Shown here: positions 37,862-49,269 of the stretch, one piece after another
Numbering within the stretch: the stretch's first letter is position 1
Layout of the letters: each line of letters begins with the position of its first letter
Assembly: GCA_016702555.1 (NCBI GenBank)
Contig: JADJDV010000005.1
Span: 186,001-250,000 of the forward strand
DNA length: 64,000 nucleotides
Direction: 5' to 3'
Origin: Burkholderiales bacterium
GTDB lineage: Bacteria; Pseudomonadota; Gammaproteobacteria; Burkholderiales; Burkholderiaceae_C
Position numbers and translations under genes: made by a program
The notes under the pieces: model-generated
Database searches by the model: none
The model's input: only the letters and a program-made list of their open reading frames with translations
What the model was told of the DNA's origin: nothing

Positions 37862-39180
37862 TCGTTGGTGTCTCGGCTGTGCAACCCGCCATTGTGCCCA
37901 ATCGACACAAGGGCCGGGTCCGATGCGGTCATGGATTCGGCGGTGCCGGCGCGCGCGACCTCGGCGCGGCGGGCCAGTTCGGCGCGCAGCAAGGGCAGGC
38001 CCTCGCCGCTGTGGGCGCTGACGAAGATGCGGCCGAGCCGCCGGCCTTCGATCGTCATTTCGCTCTGCAGCTCGGGCGGCCGGCGCCCGGCCTCGAGCGC
38101 ATCGAGCTTGTTGAAGACCAGCAGCTGTGGCACCTCGGCGGCGCCAATCTCGTGCAGCACACGCCGCACTTCGGCCATCTGCTCCAGGTAATGCGGGTTG
38201 GCGGCGTCGACCACGTGCAGCAGCAGATCGGCATCGGCCGCCTCCTGCAGCGTCGCCTCGAAGGCTTCGACCAGGCCGTGCGGCAGGTCGCGGATGAAGC
38301 CCACGGTATCCGACAGCGACACCGATCGCCCACCGCCCTGCCCGTCGCCCAGGTACAGCTGGCGCGTGGTGGTGTCGAGCGTGGCGAACAGCTGGTCGGC
38401 GGCGTAGGCGCGCGCCTTCACCAGCGCATTGAACAGCGTCGACTTGCCGGCGTTGGTGTAGCCGACCAGCGAAATGTTGAAGGTCTCGCGCCGCTCGCGC
38501 TGGCGGCGTTGTGTCTGGCGCTGGCGCTTGACCTTGACCAGGCGCTCCTGGGTGCGCTTGATGGCCTCGCCGATCATGCGGCGGTCGAGTTCGATCTGCG
38601 TCTCGCCCGGGCCGCCGCGCCCGCCGATGCCGCCCTGCTGGCGCTCCAGGTGGCTCCAGCGGCGCACCAGGCGGGTGCTCAGGTATTGCAGGCGGGCCAG
38701 CTCGACCTGCAGCTTGCCCTCGTGGCTGCGCGCGCGCTGCGCGAAGATCTCCAGGATCAGCAGGGTGCGGTCGTTGACCGGCAGGCCGATGGCGCGCTCC
38801 AGGTTGCGCTGCTGCACCGGGCTCAGAGCCTGGTCGAACAGCACCTCACTGGCGCCATGGTCTTCGGCCAGCAGGCGGATTTCCTCGGCCTTGCCGCTGC
38901 CCACGAACAGCGCCGCGTCGGGCGCCTTGCGCTTGCAGGTCAGGCGCGCCACCGGGCGCAGGCCGGCGGTCTCGGCCAGCAGGCCAAGCTCTTCCAGTTC
39001 GTCATCGAAGTGGGGCACACCGAAATCCACCCCCACCAGAACGGTGGCGGTGTGGTCGGGGTTATCGGGGTTCAGCAACGTCGTGGTCAGGCGGCGGGGC
39101 CTCGGCGGCGCGGACAAGGCCGCGGCGGCCGGGCAAGTGACGGGGGGTTTAACGCGAATCCTGATCCGGGTTCTCGGCAT
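37858..39180 (-). CDS. hflX: ribosome-associated GTPase HflX
   Basis: GTPase that splits stalled or stressed ribosomes. About 440 residues as called from 39180, where it overlaps hfq by 32 bases; a later TTG near residue 35 would avoid the overlap. It shows the N-terminal HflX domain with [27 protein letters not shown], a basic coiled helix and [16 protein letters not shown]. The G domain has [24 protein letters not shown] and NKLD. It overlaps hflK by four bases. Order hfq-hflX-hflK-hflC is conserved. Confidence 0.97.
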   Translation of the reverse strand: MPRTRIRIRVKPPVTCPAAAALSAPPRPRRLTTTLLNPDNPDHTATVLVGVDFGVPHFDDELEELGLLAETAGLRPVARLTCKRKAPDAALFVGSGKAEEIRLLAEDHGASEVLFDQALSPVQQRNLERAIGLPVNDRTLLILEIFAQRARSHEGKLQVELARLQYLSTRLVRRWSHLERQQGGIGGRGGPGETQIELDRRMIGEAIKRTQERLVKVKRQRQTQRRQRERRETFNISLVGYTNAGKSTLFNALVKARAYAADQLFATLDTTTRQLYLGDGQGGGRSVSLSDTVGFIRDLPHGLVEAFEATLQEAADADLLLHVVDAANPHYLEQMAEVRRVLHEIGAAEVPQLLVFNKLDALEAGRRPPELQSEMTIEGRRLGRIFVSAHSGEGLPLLRAELARRAEVARAGTAESMTASDPALVSIGHNGGLHSRDTNE

Positions 39181-39400
39181 TGGCCGAGAAATTCACGGCA
39201 CGCCCCGGCACGATGGTCGAGATGGCGTGCTTGTAGACCATCTGGGTCACGGTGTTGCGCAGCAGCACCACGTACTGGTCGAAGGATTCGATCTGACCCT
39301 GCAGCTTGATGCCGTTGACCAGGTAGATCGACACCGGAATGTGTTCCCGGCGCAGGGTGTTGAGGAACGGGTCTTGTAGCAGCTGCCCTTTATTGCTCAC
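39149..39400 (-). CDS. hfq: RNA chaperone Hfq
   Basis: Hexameric Sm-like chaperone pairing small RNAs with mRNAs. 83 residues: [20 protein letters not shown] with the proximal-face Gln-8, Sm1 [23 protein letters not shown] and Sm2 [12 protein letters not shown] (the YKH motif). The C-terminal tail is short and acidic. The start is GTG at 39400 with GGAG upstream. An intrinsic terminator after der isolates it from the upstream operon, so it has its own promoter in 39401-39484. Confidence 0.98.
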   Translation of the reverse strand: MSNKGQLLQDPFLNTLRREHIPVSIYLVNGIKLQGQIESFDQYVVLLRNTVTQMVYKHAISTIVPGRAVNFSANAENPDQDSR

Positions 39401-39484
39401 GATATTCTCCGTGTTCTGAAGATGGTTGGAAGGAGGTGGAACTTACCACATGGGGGTGGCAGGCCCGGGTACAAGTGGCGCCCG

Positions 39485-39508
39485 AAAAAACCCGTCTGGC
39501 GGACGGGC
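39485..39508 (-). terminator. intrinsic terminator after der
   Basis: On the minus strand CCCGTC and GACGGG (39502-39507 and 39491-39496) form a six-pair stem followed at once by six T's (39490-39485). It lies 28 bases after the der stop and before the hfq promoter, ending the der transcript. Confidence 0.85.
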
Positions 39509-39535
39509 GCGGGGTCGCGGCGCGCACCGGAGGTA

Positions 39536-40876
39536 TTACGAGTCGCTGTCGGCGTAAGGGTTCCGCGCGGTTTTCATTTCGACCCGCAGCGGCGTGCCGA
39601 CCAGATCAAAGGCCTTGCGGAAACGCCCTTCCAGGTAGCGCTTGTAGGCGTCGGTCACACCGTCGAGGGAATTGCCGTGCACCACGATCACCGGCGGGTT
39701 CATGCCGCCCTGGTGCGCGTAGCGCAGCTTGGGCCGGTACATGCCGCTGCGCCGGGGCTGCTGGAACTGCACCGCCTCCTGCAGCAGGCGCGTGAGCTGC
39801 GGCGTCGGCAGTTTGCGCATGGCCGCCTGGTGCGCCTTGGCGATCGAGCCCCACAGCGGACCCAGGCCCTGGCGCTTGATGGCCGAGATGAAGTGCAGCT
39901 CGGCGAACTTCAGGAAGGCCAGGCGCGACTCGATCGAGCGCTGCACCAGCTCACGCTGGTAGGCGTCGACCGCGTCCCACTTGTTTACAGCCAGCACCAC
40001 CGCGCGGCCGGCGTCGAGGACGAAGCCGGCGATGTGCGCGTCCTGCTCGGTCACGCCCTGCTCGGCGTCCAGCAGCAGCAGCACCACGTTGGCCGACTCG
40101 ATCGCCTGCAGCGTCTTGACCACCGAGAACTTCTCGACCGCCTCGAACACCTTGCCCTTGCGGCGCAGGCCGGCGGTGTCGATCAGCTCGAATTTCTTGC
40201 CGGCGCGCTCGAACGGCACGCTGATGGCGTCGCGCGTGGTGCCCGGCAGGTCGAAGGCGACCAGGCGCTCCTCGCCCAGCCAGGTGTTGATCAGCGTCGA
40301 CTTGCCAACGTTGGGCCGCCCCGCCACCGCCAGCCGGATCGGTGCGTCGGGATCGGGCTCGGCGTCTTCCTCCGGCTCGGGCATGTGCAGCGCGTCGAGC
40401 GCCGCGTCCAGCATGCCGCGCACGCCCTGGCCGTGCGCGGCCGACACCGGCAGCACCTCGCCCAGGCCCAGTTCGTAGAACTCGGCCAGCTGCGCGCCCT
40501 CGATCATGCCCTCGGCCTTGTTGGCCACCAGCAGGCAGGTCTTGCCCAGGCGGCGCAGGTAGTCGGCGATGTCGTGGTCCTGCGCCGACACGCCGGCGCG
40601 CGCATCCACCACGAAGATCACCACGTCGGCCTCGGCCACCGCCTGGCGCGTCTGCTTGGCCATCTCCTTGACGATGCCGCTTTCCGCCGTCGGCTCGAAG
40701 CCGCCGGTGTCGATCACGATGTACTCGCGCCGGCCCAGGCGGCCCTGGCCGTAATGGCGGTCGCGCGTCAGCCCCGCGAAATCGGCCACGATGGCATCGC
40801 GGCTCCTGGTGAGCCGGTTGAACAGTGTGGATTTGCCGACGTTGGGGCGGCCGACGATGGCCAAAACGGGTTTCAT
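39536..40876 (-). CDS. der: ribosome-assembly GTPase Der (EngA)
   Basis: Essential GTPase with two tandem G domains, needed for 50S assembly. 446 residues. The first domain has [11 protein letters not shown] (residue 8), DTGGFEP and NKAEG; the second has [10 protein letters not shown] (about 182), [10 protein letters not shown] and NKWDAV. The KH-like C-terminal domain ends with GTPLRVEMK. It is the last gene before the terminator of the bamB-side operon. Confidence 0.98.
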   Translation of the reverse strand: MKPVLAIVGRPNVGKSTLFNRLTRSRDAIVADFAGLTRDRHYGQGRLGRREYIVIDTGGFEPTAESGIVKEMAKQTRQAVAEADVVIFVVDARAGVSAQDHDIADYLRRLGKTCLLVANKAEGMIEGAQLAEFYELGLGEVLPVSAAHGQGVRGMLDAALDALHMPEPEEDAEPDPDAPIRLAVAGRPNVGKSTLINTWLGEERLVAFDLPGTTRDAISVPFERAGKKFELIDTAGLRRKGKVFEAVEKFSVVKTLQAIESANVVLLLLDAEQGVTEQDAHIAGFVLDAGRAVVLAVNKWDAVDAYQRELVQRSIESRLAFLKFAELHFISAIKRQGLGPLWGSIAKAHQAAMRKLPTPQLTRLLQEAVQFQQPRRSGMYRPKLRYAHQGGMNPPVIVVHGNSLDGVTDAYKRYLEGRFRKAFDLVGTPLRVEMKTARNPYADSDS

Positions 40877-40924
40877 GGCAAGGATTGTGCTACACAGGCC
40901 AGGGCCGCGAAGCAGGCCCTCTCG

Positions 40925-41037
40925 TTGGTCAGATGGCCGCGGAGCAGGCCAGGCCAGAACGCCGTGGCCGGACCTGCGCCGGCCACCAGCGTTGTCCCCC
41001 TTTGGGAGAGGCGGCCAAAGGCCGACTCAGGGGGAGC
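40925..41037 (-). repeat. stop-codon-linked GC repeat, copy A
   Basis: First of four related elements in the window. Read on the minus strand it starts at the bamB stop (TAAGCTCCCCCTGAGTC), continues with gggggacaacgctggtggccggcgcagg and ends in the conserved cctgctccgcggcc. Sub-palindromes (ggcc/ggcc, gccggcgc) suggest a folded RNA or DNA. It fills the space between bamB and der. Confidence 0.8.
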
Positions 41038-42168
41038 TTATTCCGGCGCGAAGCCGTACACCCCACCGTTGCGCGTGACGACGACCAACGTATTGCCGGC
41101 CAGCACCGGCGTGGCCGCGATGCCCGAGCCATCGGTGGCCAGGCGGTTCAGCGGGCCACCGTCCTCGCGCGACAGCATGTGCACCAGGCCGGCGTTGTCG
41201 CCGAACACGACCGAGCGGCCCAGCACCAGCGGGCCGGTCAGCTGGCGCCATTGCAGCGCGTCGCTGGCCCAGGCGCGCTCGCCGTTGTCCAGGCGCCAGG
41301 CCAGCACGCGGCCGTCGGACTCGGCGCCGAACACGCGCTGCTCGTCGGCGGCGACGCCGGTGGCGCCACTGGCCGCGCGGGTCCAGCGCAGGTTGCCGCT
41401 GGCGGCATCGACGCAGCCCACCGCCGCCTGGAAGGCGCGCGCGCAGACCACGCCGCCCTGGCGGCCGACGCCGCCGACCAGATCGATCAGGCGCTCGACG
41501 TCGTTGGTGCCGCGCGCCGACGCCAGCGGCGCCTCCCAGCGCACGTTGCCGTTGTCCGGGTCGACCGCCACCAGCCGCCCGGCCATGCCGGCCAGCAAGG
41601 TGTTGCCGTGGGGCAGCAGTACACCGGCCTGGCGCAGCACCAGCGGCTCGGCCGGGCGCTGCACGTGCCACAGCGGCGCGCCGCTCTGCCCATCCAGCGC
41701 GGTCAGCGAGCGGTCGGCGCCCAGCACGAACACGCGCCCGCCGGCCACCAGCGGCGCGGTGTAGCTCTGCGTCGCCAGGCGGTGGCGCCACAGCTCGCGG
41801 CTGCCCTCCAGCGCCACCACGTGGTTGGTGCGGGTGAGCACCGCCAGCAGCCGGCCATCGCCGCCGACGCCGGCCGACAGCGGCGCACCCACGCTGGCGC
41901 GGCCGGTCTCGCGGCCGCTGGCGGCGTCCAGCGTCAGCACGCTGCCGTCGCCGCTGGCGAGCGCCACCTGATTGCCCTGCACACTGACCTGCAGCGGGTA
42001 ATTGACCGCCGGCAGCCGCGCCGTCCAGACCTGGCGCACCCCGATCAGGTCGATGTTGGTCGGCAGCTCGGCCGGCTTGGGCCGCGGCGTACCACCGGCG
42101 CAGCCCGCCAGTAGCGCCGCCGCCAGCGCCGCCGCGCCCAGCCCCGCCCAGCCGATCAACCGTTTCAT
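41038..42168 (-). CDS. bamB: outer-membrane assembly lipoprotein BamB
   Basis: Lipoprotein of the BAM complex that inserts beta-barrel proteins. 376 residues with signal peptide and lipobox LLAGC (Cys near residue 23), then an eight-bladed PQQ-type propeller with repeats such as GRVFVLGADRSLTALDGQSGAPLW and GRLVAVDPDNGNVRWEA. It overlaps yfgM by four bases, and its stop codon is the first base triplet of repeat copy A. hisS-yfgM-bamB-der is a very conserved order. Confidence 0.97.
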   Translation of the reverse strand: MKRLIGWAGLGAAALAAALLAGCAGGTPRPKPAELPTNIDLIGVRQVWTARLPAVNYPLQVSVQGNQVALASGDGSVLTLDAASGRETGRASVGAPLSAGVGGDGRLLAVLTRTNHVVALEGSRELWRHRLATQSYTAPLVAGGRVFVLGADRSLTALDGQSGAPLWHVQRPAEPLVLRQAGVLLPHGNTLLAGMAGRLVAVDPDNGNVRWEAPLASARGTNDVERLIDLVGGVGRQGGVVCARAFQAAVGCVDAASGNLRWTRAASGATGVAADEQRVFGAESDGRVLAWRLDNGERAWASDALQWRQLTGPLVLGRSVVFGDNAGLVHMLSREDGGPLNRLATDGSGIAATPVLAGNTLVVVTRNGGVYGFAPE

Positions 42169-42839
42169 GACGTCGCCCCGCTCTTGGCGCCGGCCTCGGG
42201 GTCGATGCCCAGCGCGTTCAGCTTGATGCCGACCAGCCGGCGGTAGTCGGCGCTGTCGGCCCCCAGACCCTGGTAGGCCTTGCCGAACTCGGTCGCCGCC
42301 TCGCTGCGCTTGCCCTGCAGCAGCAGCACATCGCCGCGCCGATCGGCCACCAGCGCAGCGTACTGCGGCGGAAAGCTGGCCGAGAGCGTCTTCAGCGCCT
42401 CGTCATAGGCCTTGTCGCCCACCTGCACCGTCGCCAGGCGCAGCCGCGCGATGGCGCGCAGGCCGTCGCTGGGCGCCTGGTCGGCGACCCAGGTCAGCGC
42501 GGCCTTGGCTTCGGTCGGCTTGTCCTTCTCGGCCAGCAGCTTGGCGCTCATCAGGCCGGCGTGGGCGGCGTAGGTGGTGCCGCCGTACTTGTCCCTCATG
42601 TCGGCCAGCGCACGCTCGACGCGGTCCACCTCGCCCGCCTGCGCCGCCCGGTCGAGCTCGTCGTACAGCACTGCCGCCAGGCCGGCCTGGCGCCGTTCCC
42701 AGTACTGCCACGCGTTCCAGGCCGTGTAAGCGCCCAGCACGACGATCAGCGCCCAGGTGAGCAGGTTGCCCCATTGCTTCCAGAAGTGCTTGAGCGCATC
42801 AAGCTGCTCCTGTTCTTCGAGGTCGAGATGTGTCGCCAT
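42165..42839 (-). CDS. yfgM: YfgM family ancillary SecYEG/periplasmic chaperone protein
   Basis: A 224-residue protein with one N-terminal inner-membrane helix (about residues 26-44) and a periplasmic TPR-like domain. YfgM binds SecYEG and PpiD in E. coli and helps outer-membrane protein traffic. It begins MATHLDLEEQEQLDALKHFWKQ, the typical family N-terminus. It overlaps bamB (ATGA) and follows hisS by 17 bases. Confidence 0.93.
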   Translation of the reverse strand: MATHLDLEEQEQLDALKHFWKQWGNLLTWALIVVLGAYTAWNAWQYWERRQAGLAAVLYDELDRAAQAGEVDRVERALADMRDKYGGTTYAAHAGLMSAKLLAEKDKPTEAKAALTWVADQAPSDGLRAIARLRLATVQVGDKAYDEALKTLSASFPPQYAALVADRRGDVLLLQGKRSEAATEFGKAYQGLGADSADYRRLVGIKLNALGIDPEAGAKSGATS

Positions 42840-42856
42840 AAGAATCTTGAGTTCGG

Positions 42857-44167
42857 TTAAGCGGTGGATTTTAGGGTGCTGGCCCAGGCCGCCACTTCCG
42901 CCAGCGGCTGGCGCGTCTGCGCGCCGGTGCCGTCGCGCAACGCCTTCAGGGTCACTTCGCCCGCCGCCAGCTCGTCGGCGCCGAAGATCAGCGCAAAGCG
43001 CGCCCCCGAGCCGTCGGCGCGCTTGAACTGGCTCTTCATGCTGCCCATGCCCTCGCCGCCCGCGCTGGCGTGCATCTGCACCGCCACGCCGTGCCCGCGC
43101 AGCGTCTGCAGGCAGCGCATGGCGACCGGCAGCGCGGCGGCATCGGGGATCACGGCGTAGGCTTCAGGCGCCGCCTCGGGCGCCTGGCCGCCCTCCTCGC
43201 GCCGCAGCTCCAGCACACGCTCGACGCCCAGCGCCCAGCCCACCGCCGGCGTCGGCTTGCCGCCGATCTGCTCGACCAGATAGTCGTAGCGCCCGCCGCC
43301 GCAGATGGTGCCCTGCGCGCCCAGGCTGTCGGTGATGAACTCGAACACCGTCAGGTTGTAGTAGTCCAGCCCGCGCACCAGGCGCGGGTTGATGCGCCAT
43401 TCAACCCCATTGGCGGCCAGCATCGCCTGCACCGCCTCGAAGTGCTGGCGCGAAGCCTCGCCCAGGTAATCGATCATGCGCGGCGCGCCCTCGATCAGCG
43501 CCTGCATGGCCGGGTTCTTGCTGTCCAGAATGCGCAGCGGGTTGCCGTGCAAGCGCCTTTGCGAGTCTTCGTCGAGCTGATCCTGATGCGCCTCGAAGTA
43601 GGCCACCAACGCCGCGCGGTGCTCGCGCCGCTCCTCCGGCTGGCCCAGGCTGTTCAGCTCCAGCCGCCAGTTCTTGATGCCCAGCTCGCGCCACAGCGCC
43701 ACCGCCAGCAGAATCACCTCGGCGTCCAGCTCGGGGCCGGCAAAGCCCAGCGCCTCGACCCCGACCTGGTGAAACTGGCGATAGCGCCCGCGCTGCGGCT
43801 TCTCGCGCCGGAACATCGGGCCCATGTAGAACAGGCGCTTGCCGCCGTCGTACAGCAGCTTGTGTTCGATCACCGCGCGCACCAGCGCCGCCGTGCCCTC
43901 GGGCCGCATCGACAGGTGCTCGGCCTGGCCGTGCTTGTCGGCGCGGTCCTCGAAGGAATACATCTCCTTCTCGACAATGTCCGTCACCTCGCCGATGCCG
44001 CGCACGAACAGCGCCGTGTGCTCCAGGATCGGCGTGCGCACGTTGCGGTAGGCAAAGCGCGCCATCTGCTCGCGCACGCGCGCCTCGAACCATTCCCAGC
44101 CGGCCGAGGCCGGCGGCAGGATGTCGTTCATGCCCTTGACGGCTTGGATTGGCGGGGGTTTCGACAT
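42857..44167 (-). CDS. hisS: histidyl-tRNA synthetase
   Basis: Class II aminoacyl-tRNA synthetase of 436 residues. Motif 1 region [11 protein letters not shown] at the N-terminus; motif 2 with [11 protein letters not shown] and [16 protein letters not shown]; the histidine-binding [13 protein letters not shown]; motif 3 in [11 protein letters not shown]; and a C-terminal anticodon domain. The start is ATG at 44167 (MSKPPPIQ); an in-frame ATG seven codons upstream is possible. It follows ispG by 74 bases. Confidence 0.98.
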   Translation of the reverse strand: MSKPPPIQAVKGMNDILPPASAGWEWFEARVREQMARFAYRNVRTPILEHTALFVRGIGEVTDIVEKEMYSFEDRADKHGQAEHLSMRPEGTAALVRAVIEHKLLYDGGKRLFYMGPMFRREKPQRGRYRQFHQVGVEALGFAGPELDAEVILLAVALWRELGIKNWRLELNSLGQPEERREHRAALVAYFEAHQDQLDEDSQRRLHGNPLRILDSKNPAMQALIEGAPRMIDYLGEASRQHFEAVQAMLAANGVEWRINPRLVRGLDYYNLTVFEFITDSLGAQGTICGGGRYDYLVEQIGGKPTPAVGWALGVERVLELRREEGGQAPEAAPEAYAVIPDAAALPVAMRCLQTLRGHGVAVQMHASAGGEGMGSMKSQFKRADGSGARFALIFGADELAAGEVTLKALRDGTGAQTRQPLAEVAAWASTLKSTA

Positions 44168-44241
44168 GGTGCGTCGGGGTGCTCTCATGATGGCCGGCGC
44201 GCGGGCCCGCGTGGGGCGCGGCGCCGGCGTCGTGGGGGATG

Positions 44242-45513
44242 TCAGCCTTCCGGCTGGCCAAAGCGCTGCTCGATGTAGCGCTCGACGATGGCGTGGAATT
44301 CGGTGGCGATGTGATCGCCGCGCAGGGTCATGGCCTTGTGGCCGTCGATGTAGACCGGGGCGGCGGGTGCCTCCCCGGTGCCGGGCAGGCTGATGCCGAT
44401 GTCGGCGTGCTTGCTTTCGCCCGGGCCGTTGACGATGCAGCCCATCACCGCCACCTTGAGCTTCTCGACGCCGGGGTACTGCTGGCGCCAGACCGGCATC
44501 TGCGCGCGCAGGTGGTCGTCGATCTGCTTGGCCAGTTCCTGGAACACGGTGCTGGTGGTGCGCCCGCAACCAGGGCAGGCGGTGACGCTGGGCACGAAGG
44601 CGCGCAGGCCGAGCGCCTGCAGGATCTCGCTGGCGATCAGCACCTCTTGCGTGCGCGATTCACCGGGCTGCGGCGTCAGGCTGACGCGGATGGTGTCGCC
44701 AATGCCCTCCTGCAGCAGGATGGACAGGGCCGCCGCCGAGGCGACCGTGCCTTTCGTGCCCATGCCGGCCTCGGTCAGGCCCAGGTGCAGCGGGTAGTCG
44801 CAGCGGCGCGCCAGTTCGCGGTAGACGGCAATCAGGTCCTGCACGCCGCTGACCTTGCAACTCAGGATGACCTGTTCCGGCGCCATGCCCAGATCGACGG
44901 CCTGCCCAGCCGAGCCGATGGCGGACTGGATCAGCGCCTCGTACATCACCTGGCGCGCCTCCCAGGGCTCGGGGCGGCGCGCGTTCTCGTCCATCAGGCC
45001 GGCCAGCAGGTCCTGGTCCAGGCTGCCCCAGTTGACGCCGATGCGCACCGGCTTGTCCCACTTCAGCGCGGCCTCGATCATCTGGCCGAACTGCGCGTCC
45101 TTCTTGGCACCGCGGCCGACGTTGCCGGGGTTGATGCGGTACTTGGACAGCGCCTGGGCGCAGTCGGGAAACTCGCTCAGCAGGCGGTGACCGTTGTAGT
45201 GGAAGTCGCCGATCAAGGGCACGTCGATGCCCCAGCGGTCGAGCAGTTCGCGGATGCGCGGCACCTGCGCCGCCGCCTCGGGCGTGTTGACGGTGATGCG
45301 CACCAGCTCGCTGCCGGCGATGGCCAGTTCCTTGACCTGCACCGCCGTGCCCATCGCGTCCACCGTATCGGTGTTGGTCATCGACTGCACACGCACCGGC
45401 GCCCTGCTCCCGACGGTGACCACGCGCTGGCCCCACACCACGCGCCCCTGGCGCGTGCGGCGCGGCGCCGGCCGCGCCAGCTCGATGGGTGAGTGAGAAA
45501 CCAGTGTGTCCAT
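44242..45513 (-). CDS. ispG: (E)-4-hydroxy-3-methylbut-2-enyl-diphosphate synthase
   Basis: 4Fe-4S enzyme of the MEP isoprenoid pathway. 423 residues. It has the N-terminal TIM barrel ([35 protein letters not shown]) and the C-terminal cluster ligands in ACPGCGR and GCIVNGPGE. Longer than the E. coli form, which is usual in betaproteobacteria. A repeat (copy B) lies between it and rodZ upstream. Confidence 0.98.
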   Translation of the reverse strand: MDTLVSHSPIELARPAPRRTRQGRVVWGQRVVTVGSRAPVRVQSMTNTDTVDAMGTAVQVKELAIAGSELVRITVNTPEAAAQVPRIRELLDRWGIDVPLIGDFHYNGHRLLSEFPDCAQALSKYRINPGNVGRGAKKDAQFGQMIEAALKWDKPVRIGVNWGSLDQDLLAGLMDENARRPEPWEARQVMYEALIQSAIGSAGQAVDLGMAPEQVILSCKVSGVQDLIAVYRELARRCDYPLHLGLTEAGMGTKGTVASAAALSILLQEGIGDTIRVSLTPQPGESRTQEVLIASEILQALGLRAFVPSVTACPGCGRTTSTVFQELAKQIDDHLRAQMPVWRQQYPGVEKLKVAVMGCIVNGPGESKHADIGISLPGTGEAPAAPVYIDGHKAMTLRGDHIATEFHAIVERYIEQRFGQPEG

Positions 45514-45549
45514 GTCAAAACCTCACGACGCAGCACGACCGCACCGCCG

Positions 45550-45714
45550 CCCCGCCCAATGGCCGCGCAGCAGGCCGCACCAGTGGCCGCGGAGCAGGCC
45601 ATGCCCGAACGCCGTGGTCGGACCTGCGCCGGCCACCAGCGTTGTCCCCCCTCAGGGGGGAAAGCCTGCCCCGGACCTGATCCGGGGGCGCGAAGCGACT
45701 CAGGGGGGAGCTCA
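45550..45714 (-). repeat. stop-codon-linked GC repeat, copy B (longest)
   Basis: On the minus strand it starts at the rodZ stop (TGAGCTCCCCCCTGAGTCGC) and has the same core as copy A (gggggacaacgctggtggccggcgcagg, then cctgctccgcggcc). It carries two extra parts: a 5' insertion with the near-palindrome ccccggatcaggtccgggg, and a partly repeated ggccgcgcagcaggcc at the far end. Confidence 0.8.
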
Positions 45715-46560
45715 TTTCACCTGAAAACGGGAAACCGTGGTCTTGCTGAGCGAGCGGTGATCAAAAGGCTCGCCGCGCACCGTGACCGCGACCGCGTCCT
45801 TGCGCCCGATGGTGACCGACAGCGGCGGCTCGCCATTCAGCGACACCACCTCGTCCTTTTGCAGCGCGCGGTTGATGAGCTGCTTGCCGGCGGCGTCGCG
45901 CACGGTCACCCAAGTCTCGCCGCTGGCGGTGAAGCTCAGCAGATCGGGCGCCGCAGGCGCCGGCGCGGGTTCGACCGGCGCCGGCGCGACGGCGACGGCG
46001 GGCGCTTCGGGCGCGGCCGGCGCGGCGGCCAGCGGCGGGCTGACGCTTTCCTGCGCCTGCCCGTCCTCGCTGGGCGCGGACGCCGTCGATGCGGGGCCGC
46101 CCAGCTGGATCGGCAGCGTCGGCAGCAGCCACAGCGCGCCGGCGGCGATCAGCAGGCCGGCGACGGCGATCAGCAGCGGCTTGGAAAAACTGCTGCCAGT
46201 GAGCATCGGCGCCGGCCGGTCGCCGCTGCGCTTGAACGGCTGGTTGATCTGGCCCGACGGCGCGCGCAGGCCGCTGGCGGCCACCGGCATGCGCTCGAGC
46301 ACGGGCGCCGGATCGGCCCCGAAGGCGCGGCAGACGGCGGCGGCCAGGCCGCGCGCAAAGGTCAGGTCGGGCAGCTGGTCGAACTGCTCGTTCTCCAGCG
46401 CCTCGATCTTCTGCAGCGACACCTTCATGGCGCTGGCCAGCAGCGTGATGTCGACGCCGGCGCTCTCGCGCAACTGGCGCAGCATGCTGCCGGCGCTGGG
46501 CCGGCCGCTGGACGGCGCCGGGTCGGTCTCGGCCGCCTCGATCGCGCGCGGTTCACTCAT
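45712..46560 (-). CDS. rodZ: RodZ-like cytoskeletal membrane protein
   Basis: Links MreB to the cell-wall elongation machinery. 282 residues: N-terminal helix-turn-helix (MLRQLRESAGVDITLLASAMKVSLQKIEALE, about residues 26-60), a membrane helix near 128-148, a long Ala/Pro linker and the C-terminal RodZ_C/DUF4115 domain (TASGETWVTVRDAAGKQLIN). The start at ATG 46560 is chosen because AGGGG lies seven bases upstream; it overlaps the pilW stop by eight bases. Confidence 0.92.
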   Translation of the reverse strand: MSEPRAIEAAETDPAPSSGRPSAGSMLRQLRESAGVDITLLASAMKVSLQKIEALENEQFDQLPDLTFARGLAAAVCRAFGADPAPVLERMPVAASGLRAPSGQINQPFKRSGDRPAPMLTGSSFSKPLLIAVAGLLIAAGALWLLPTLPIQLGGPASTASAPSEDGQAQESVSPPLAAAPAAPEAPAVAVAPAPVEPAPAPAAPDLLSFTASGETWVTVRDAAGKQLINRALQKDEVVSLNGEPPLSVTIGRKDAVAVTVRGEPFDHRSLSKTTVSRFQVK

Positions 46561-47365
46561 CGAAAGCCCCTCGTTCATAGGCCAGCAGCTCGCGCGACTG
46601 CGGAAAGCGCCGGCGCAGCTGCGAAGCCAGTTGTTCCATCGCCTGGCGGTTGTCCATGCGCCGCTCGACCCGGATGCCCAGCCACAGCGATTCGGCGTTG
46701 GCCATCTCGCTGTTGTTGAGGCGCCGGATGTAGAACTGGGCGCGCGCGTGATCGCCGCGCCGATGCAGCAGCTGCGCCAGGTTGTAGCCGGTCACCGGAT
46801 GGCCGGGATCGAGCTCGTAAGAGCGCATCAGCGTCGCCTCAGCGCGCGCGGGATCGCCGGCGCGCGCCTCGCAGATGCCCTGCGCCATCAGCGTGCGGGC
46901 CCGCTGCGGGTAGTTCGGCACCGCGGCCGCGCGCTGGAAGGCGTCGAACGCGGGCGCGTACTGGCCGCGCTCGCACTGCAGCCAGCCCAGGTTGTGCAGC
47001 GCGTTGGCGTCGCGCGGATTGAGCGCGATGGCGCGCTGGAAGTGCTGCTGCGCCAGCGCGTTCTCGCCCAGCGCCATGGTGATCAGGCCGCCCAGGTTGT
47101 GCGCGTCGGCGAAGCTCGGATCGGCCTGCACTGCCTTTTTCTGCTCGTCGAGCGCGACCGCGTACTGGCCGTTCTCGTAGTAGCTGGCGGCCAGCGCCAG
47201 CCGGGTGCTGGCGCGCTGGCGCGCCTCGCTCTGGTCGGACGCGGTGGACAGCTCGGGCAACGCCTCATCGGCCCCGGGCGCGCTGGCGCAGGCCGCCAGC
47301 AGACCGGCCAGGCCAAGCACCAGGGCCAGCCGCCGGAGCCAGCGCGTGCAAGCGGTTCGGAGCAT
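46553..47365 (-). CDS. pilW: type IV pilus assembly lipoprotein PilW/PilF
   Basis: Outer-membrane lipoprotein with TPR repeats, needed to assemble PilQ secretin and stable type IV pili. 270 residues with lipobox LLAAC (Cys near residue 26) and at least four TPRs between about 50 and 200 (for example ADAHNLGGLITMALGENALAQQHFQRAIAL). It lies between rlmN and rodZ, the usual place. It is the only pilus gene in the window. Confidence 0.93.
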   Translation of the reverse strand: MLRTACTRWLRRLALVLGLAGLLAACASAPGADEALPELSTASDQSEARQRASTRLALAASYYENGQYAVALDEQKKAVQADPSFADAHNLGGLITMALGENALAQQHFQRAIALNPRDANALHNLGWLQCERGQYAPAFDAFQRAAAVPNYPQRARTLMAQGICEARAGDPARAEATLMRSYELDPGHPVTGYNLAQLLHRRGDHARAQFYIRRLNNSEMANAESLWLGIRVERRMDNRQAMEQLASQLRRRFPQSRELLAYERGAFDE

Positions 47366-47379
47366 CGACCAGCCCTTCC

Positions 47380-48633
<1,254 letters not shown>

Positions 48634-48658
48634 GCCAGCGTGGCCGGGCCGCGTGCGA

Positions 48659-49084
48659 TCAACGCGAGTAGATCGCCAGGCCGGGGAAGAAGAAAGCCAC
48701 TTCCACGGCGGCCGTCTCGGGGGCGTCGGAGCCGTGCACGGCGTTGGCGTCGATCGAGTCGGCGAAGTCGGCGCGGATGGTGCCCTTGTCGGCCTTCTTG
48801 GGGTCGGTGGCGCCCATCAGCTCGCGGTTCTTGGCGATGGCGCCCTCGCCTTCCAGCACCTGGATCATCACCGGGCCGGAGACCATGAAGTCCACCAGAT
48901 CCTTGAAGAAGGGACGCTCTTTGTGGACGGCGTAGAAGGCTTCAGCCTCGCGCTGCGACAGGTGCTGCATGCGGGCGGCGATGACTTTCAGGCCAGCGGC
49001 CTCGAAACGGGCGTAGATCTGGCCGATGACGTTCTTGGCGACGGCGTCGGGCTTGATGATGGAGAGGGTGCGTTCGATGGCCAT
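48659..49084 (-). CDS. ndk: nucleoside diphosphate kinase
   Basis: Transfers phosphate from ATP to other NDPs through a phosphohistidine. 141 residues from MAIERTLS at 49084; the active-site His is in [11 protein letters not shown] near residue 117, with [11 protein letters not shown] at the N-terminus. A -10-like TAAAAT on the minus strand at 49149-49144 lies about 60 bases upstream of the start, but no good -35 was seen. It precedes rlmN by 25 bases, starting the long rlmN-to-der run. Confidence 0.97.
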   Translation of the reverse strand: MAIERTLSIIKPDAVAKNVIGQIYARFEAAGLKVIAARMQHLSQREAEAFYAVHKERPFFKDLVDFMVSGPVMIQVLEGEGAIAKNRELMGATDPKKADKGTIRADFADSIDANAVHGSDAPETAAVEVAFFFPGLAIYSR

Positions 49085-49200
49085 GGGTTGGAATTTTCCT
49101 GAGGTTTTGTGAAGCGCGTTTGCGACTTTAGGCAAAGCCATTGATTTTAACCGGCGGCGTGCGCTAGGGCACATCGCCGTCCCAGAGACAGGAGCGTCGG

Positions 49201-49216
49201 AAGGCGCGAACGCCTT
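49201..49216 (-). terminator. small hairpin after rluB
   Basis: On the minus strand AAGGCG-TTCG-CGCCTT, a six-pair stem capped by a stable UUCG tetraloop, lies 54 bases after the rluB stop. The following sequence (CCGACGC) has no T-run, so this may be an RNA 3'-end stabiliser rather than a true terminator. Confidence 0.4.
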
Positions 49217-49269
49217 GCGTGACGCGCGCGTGCGCGGCGCCCGCCGCTGCTGGCGCCGACGCCGGTCGA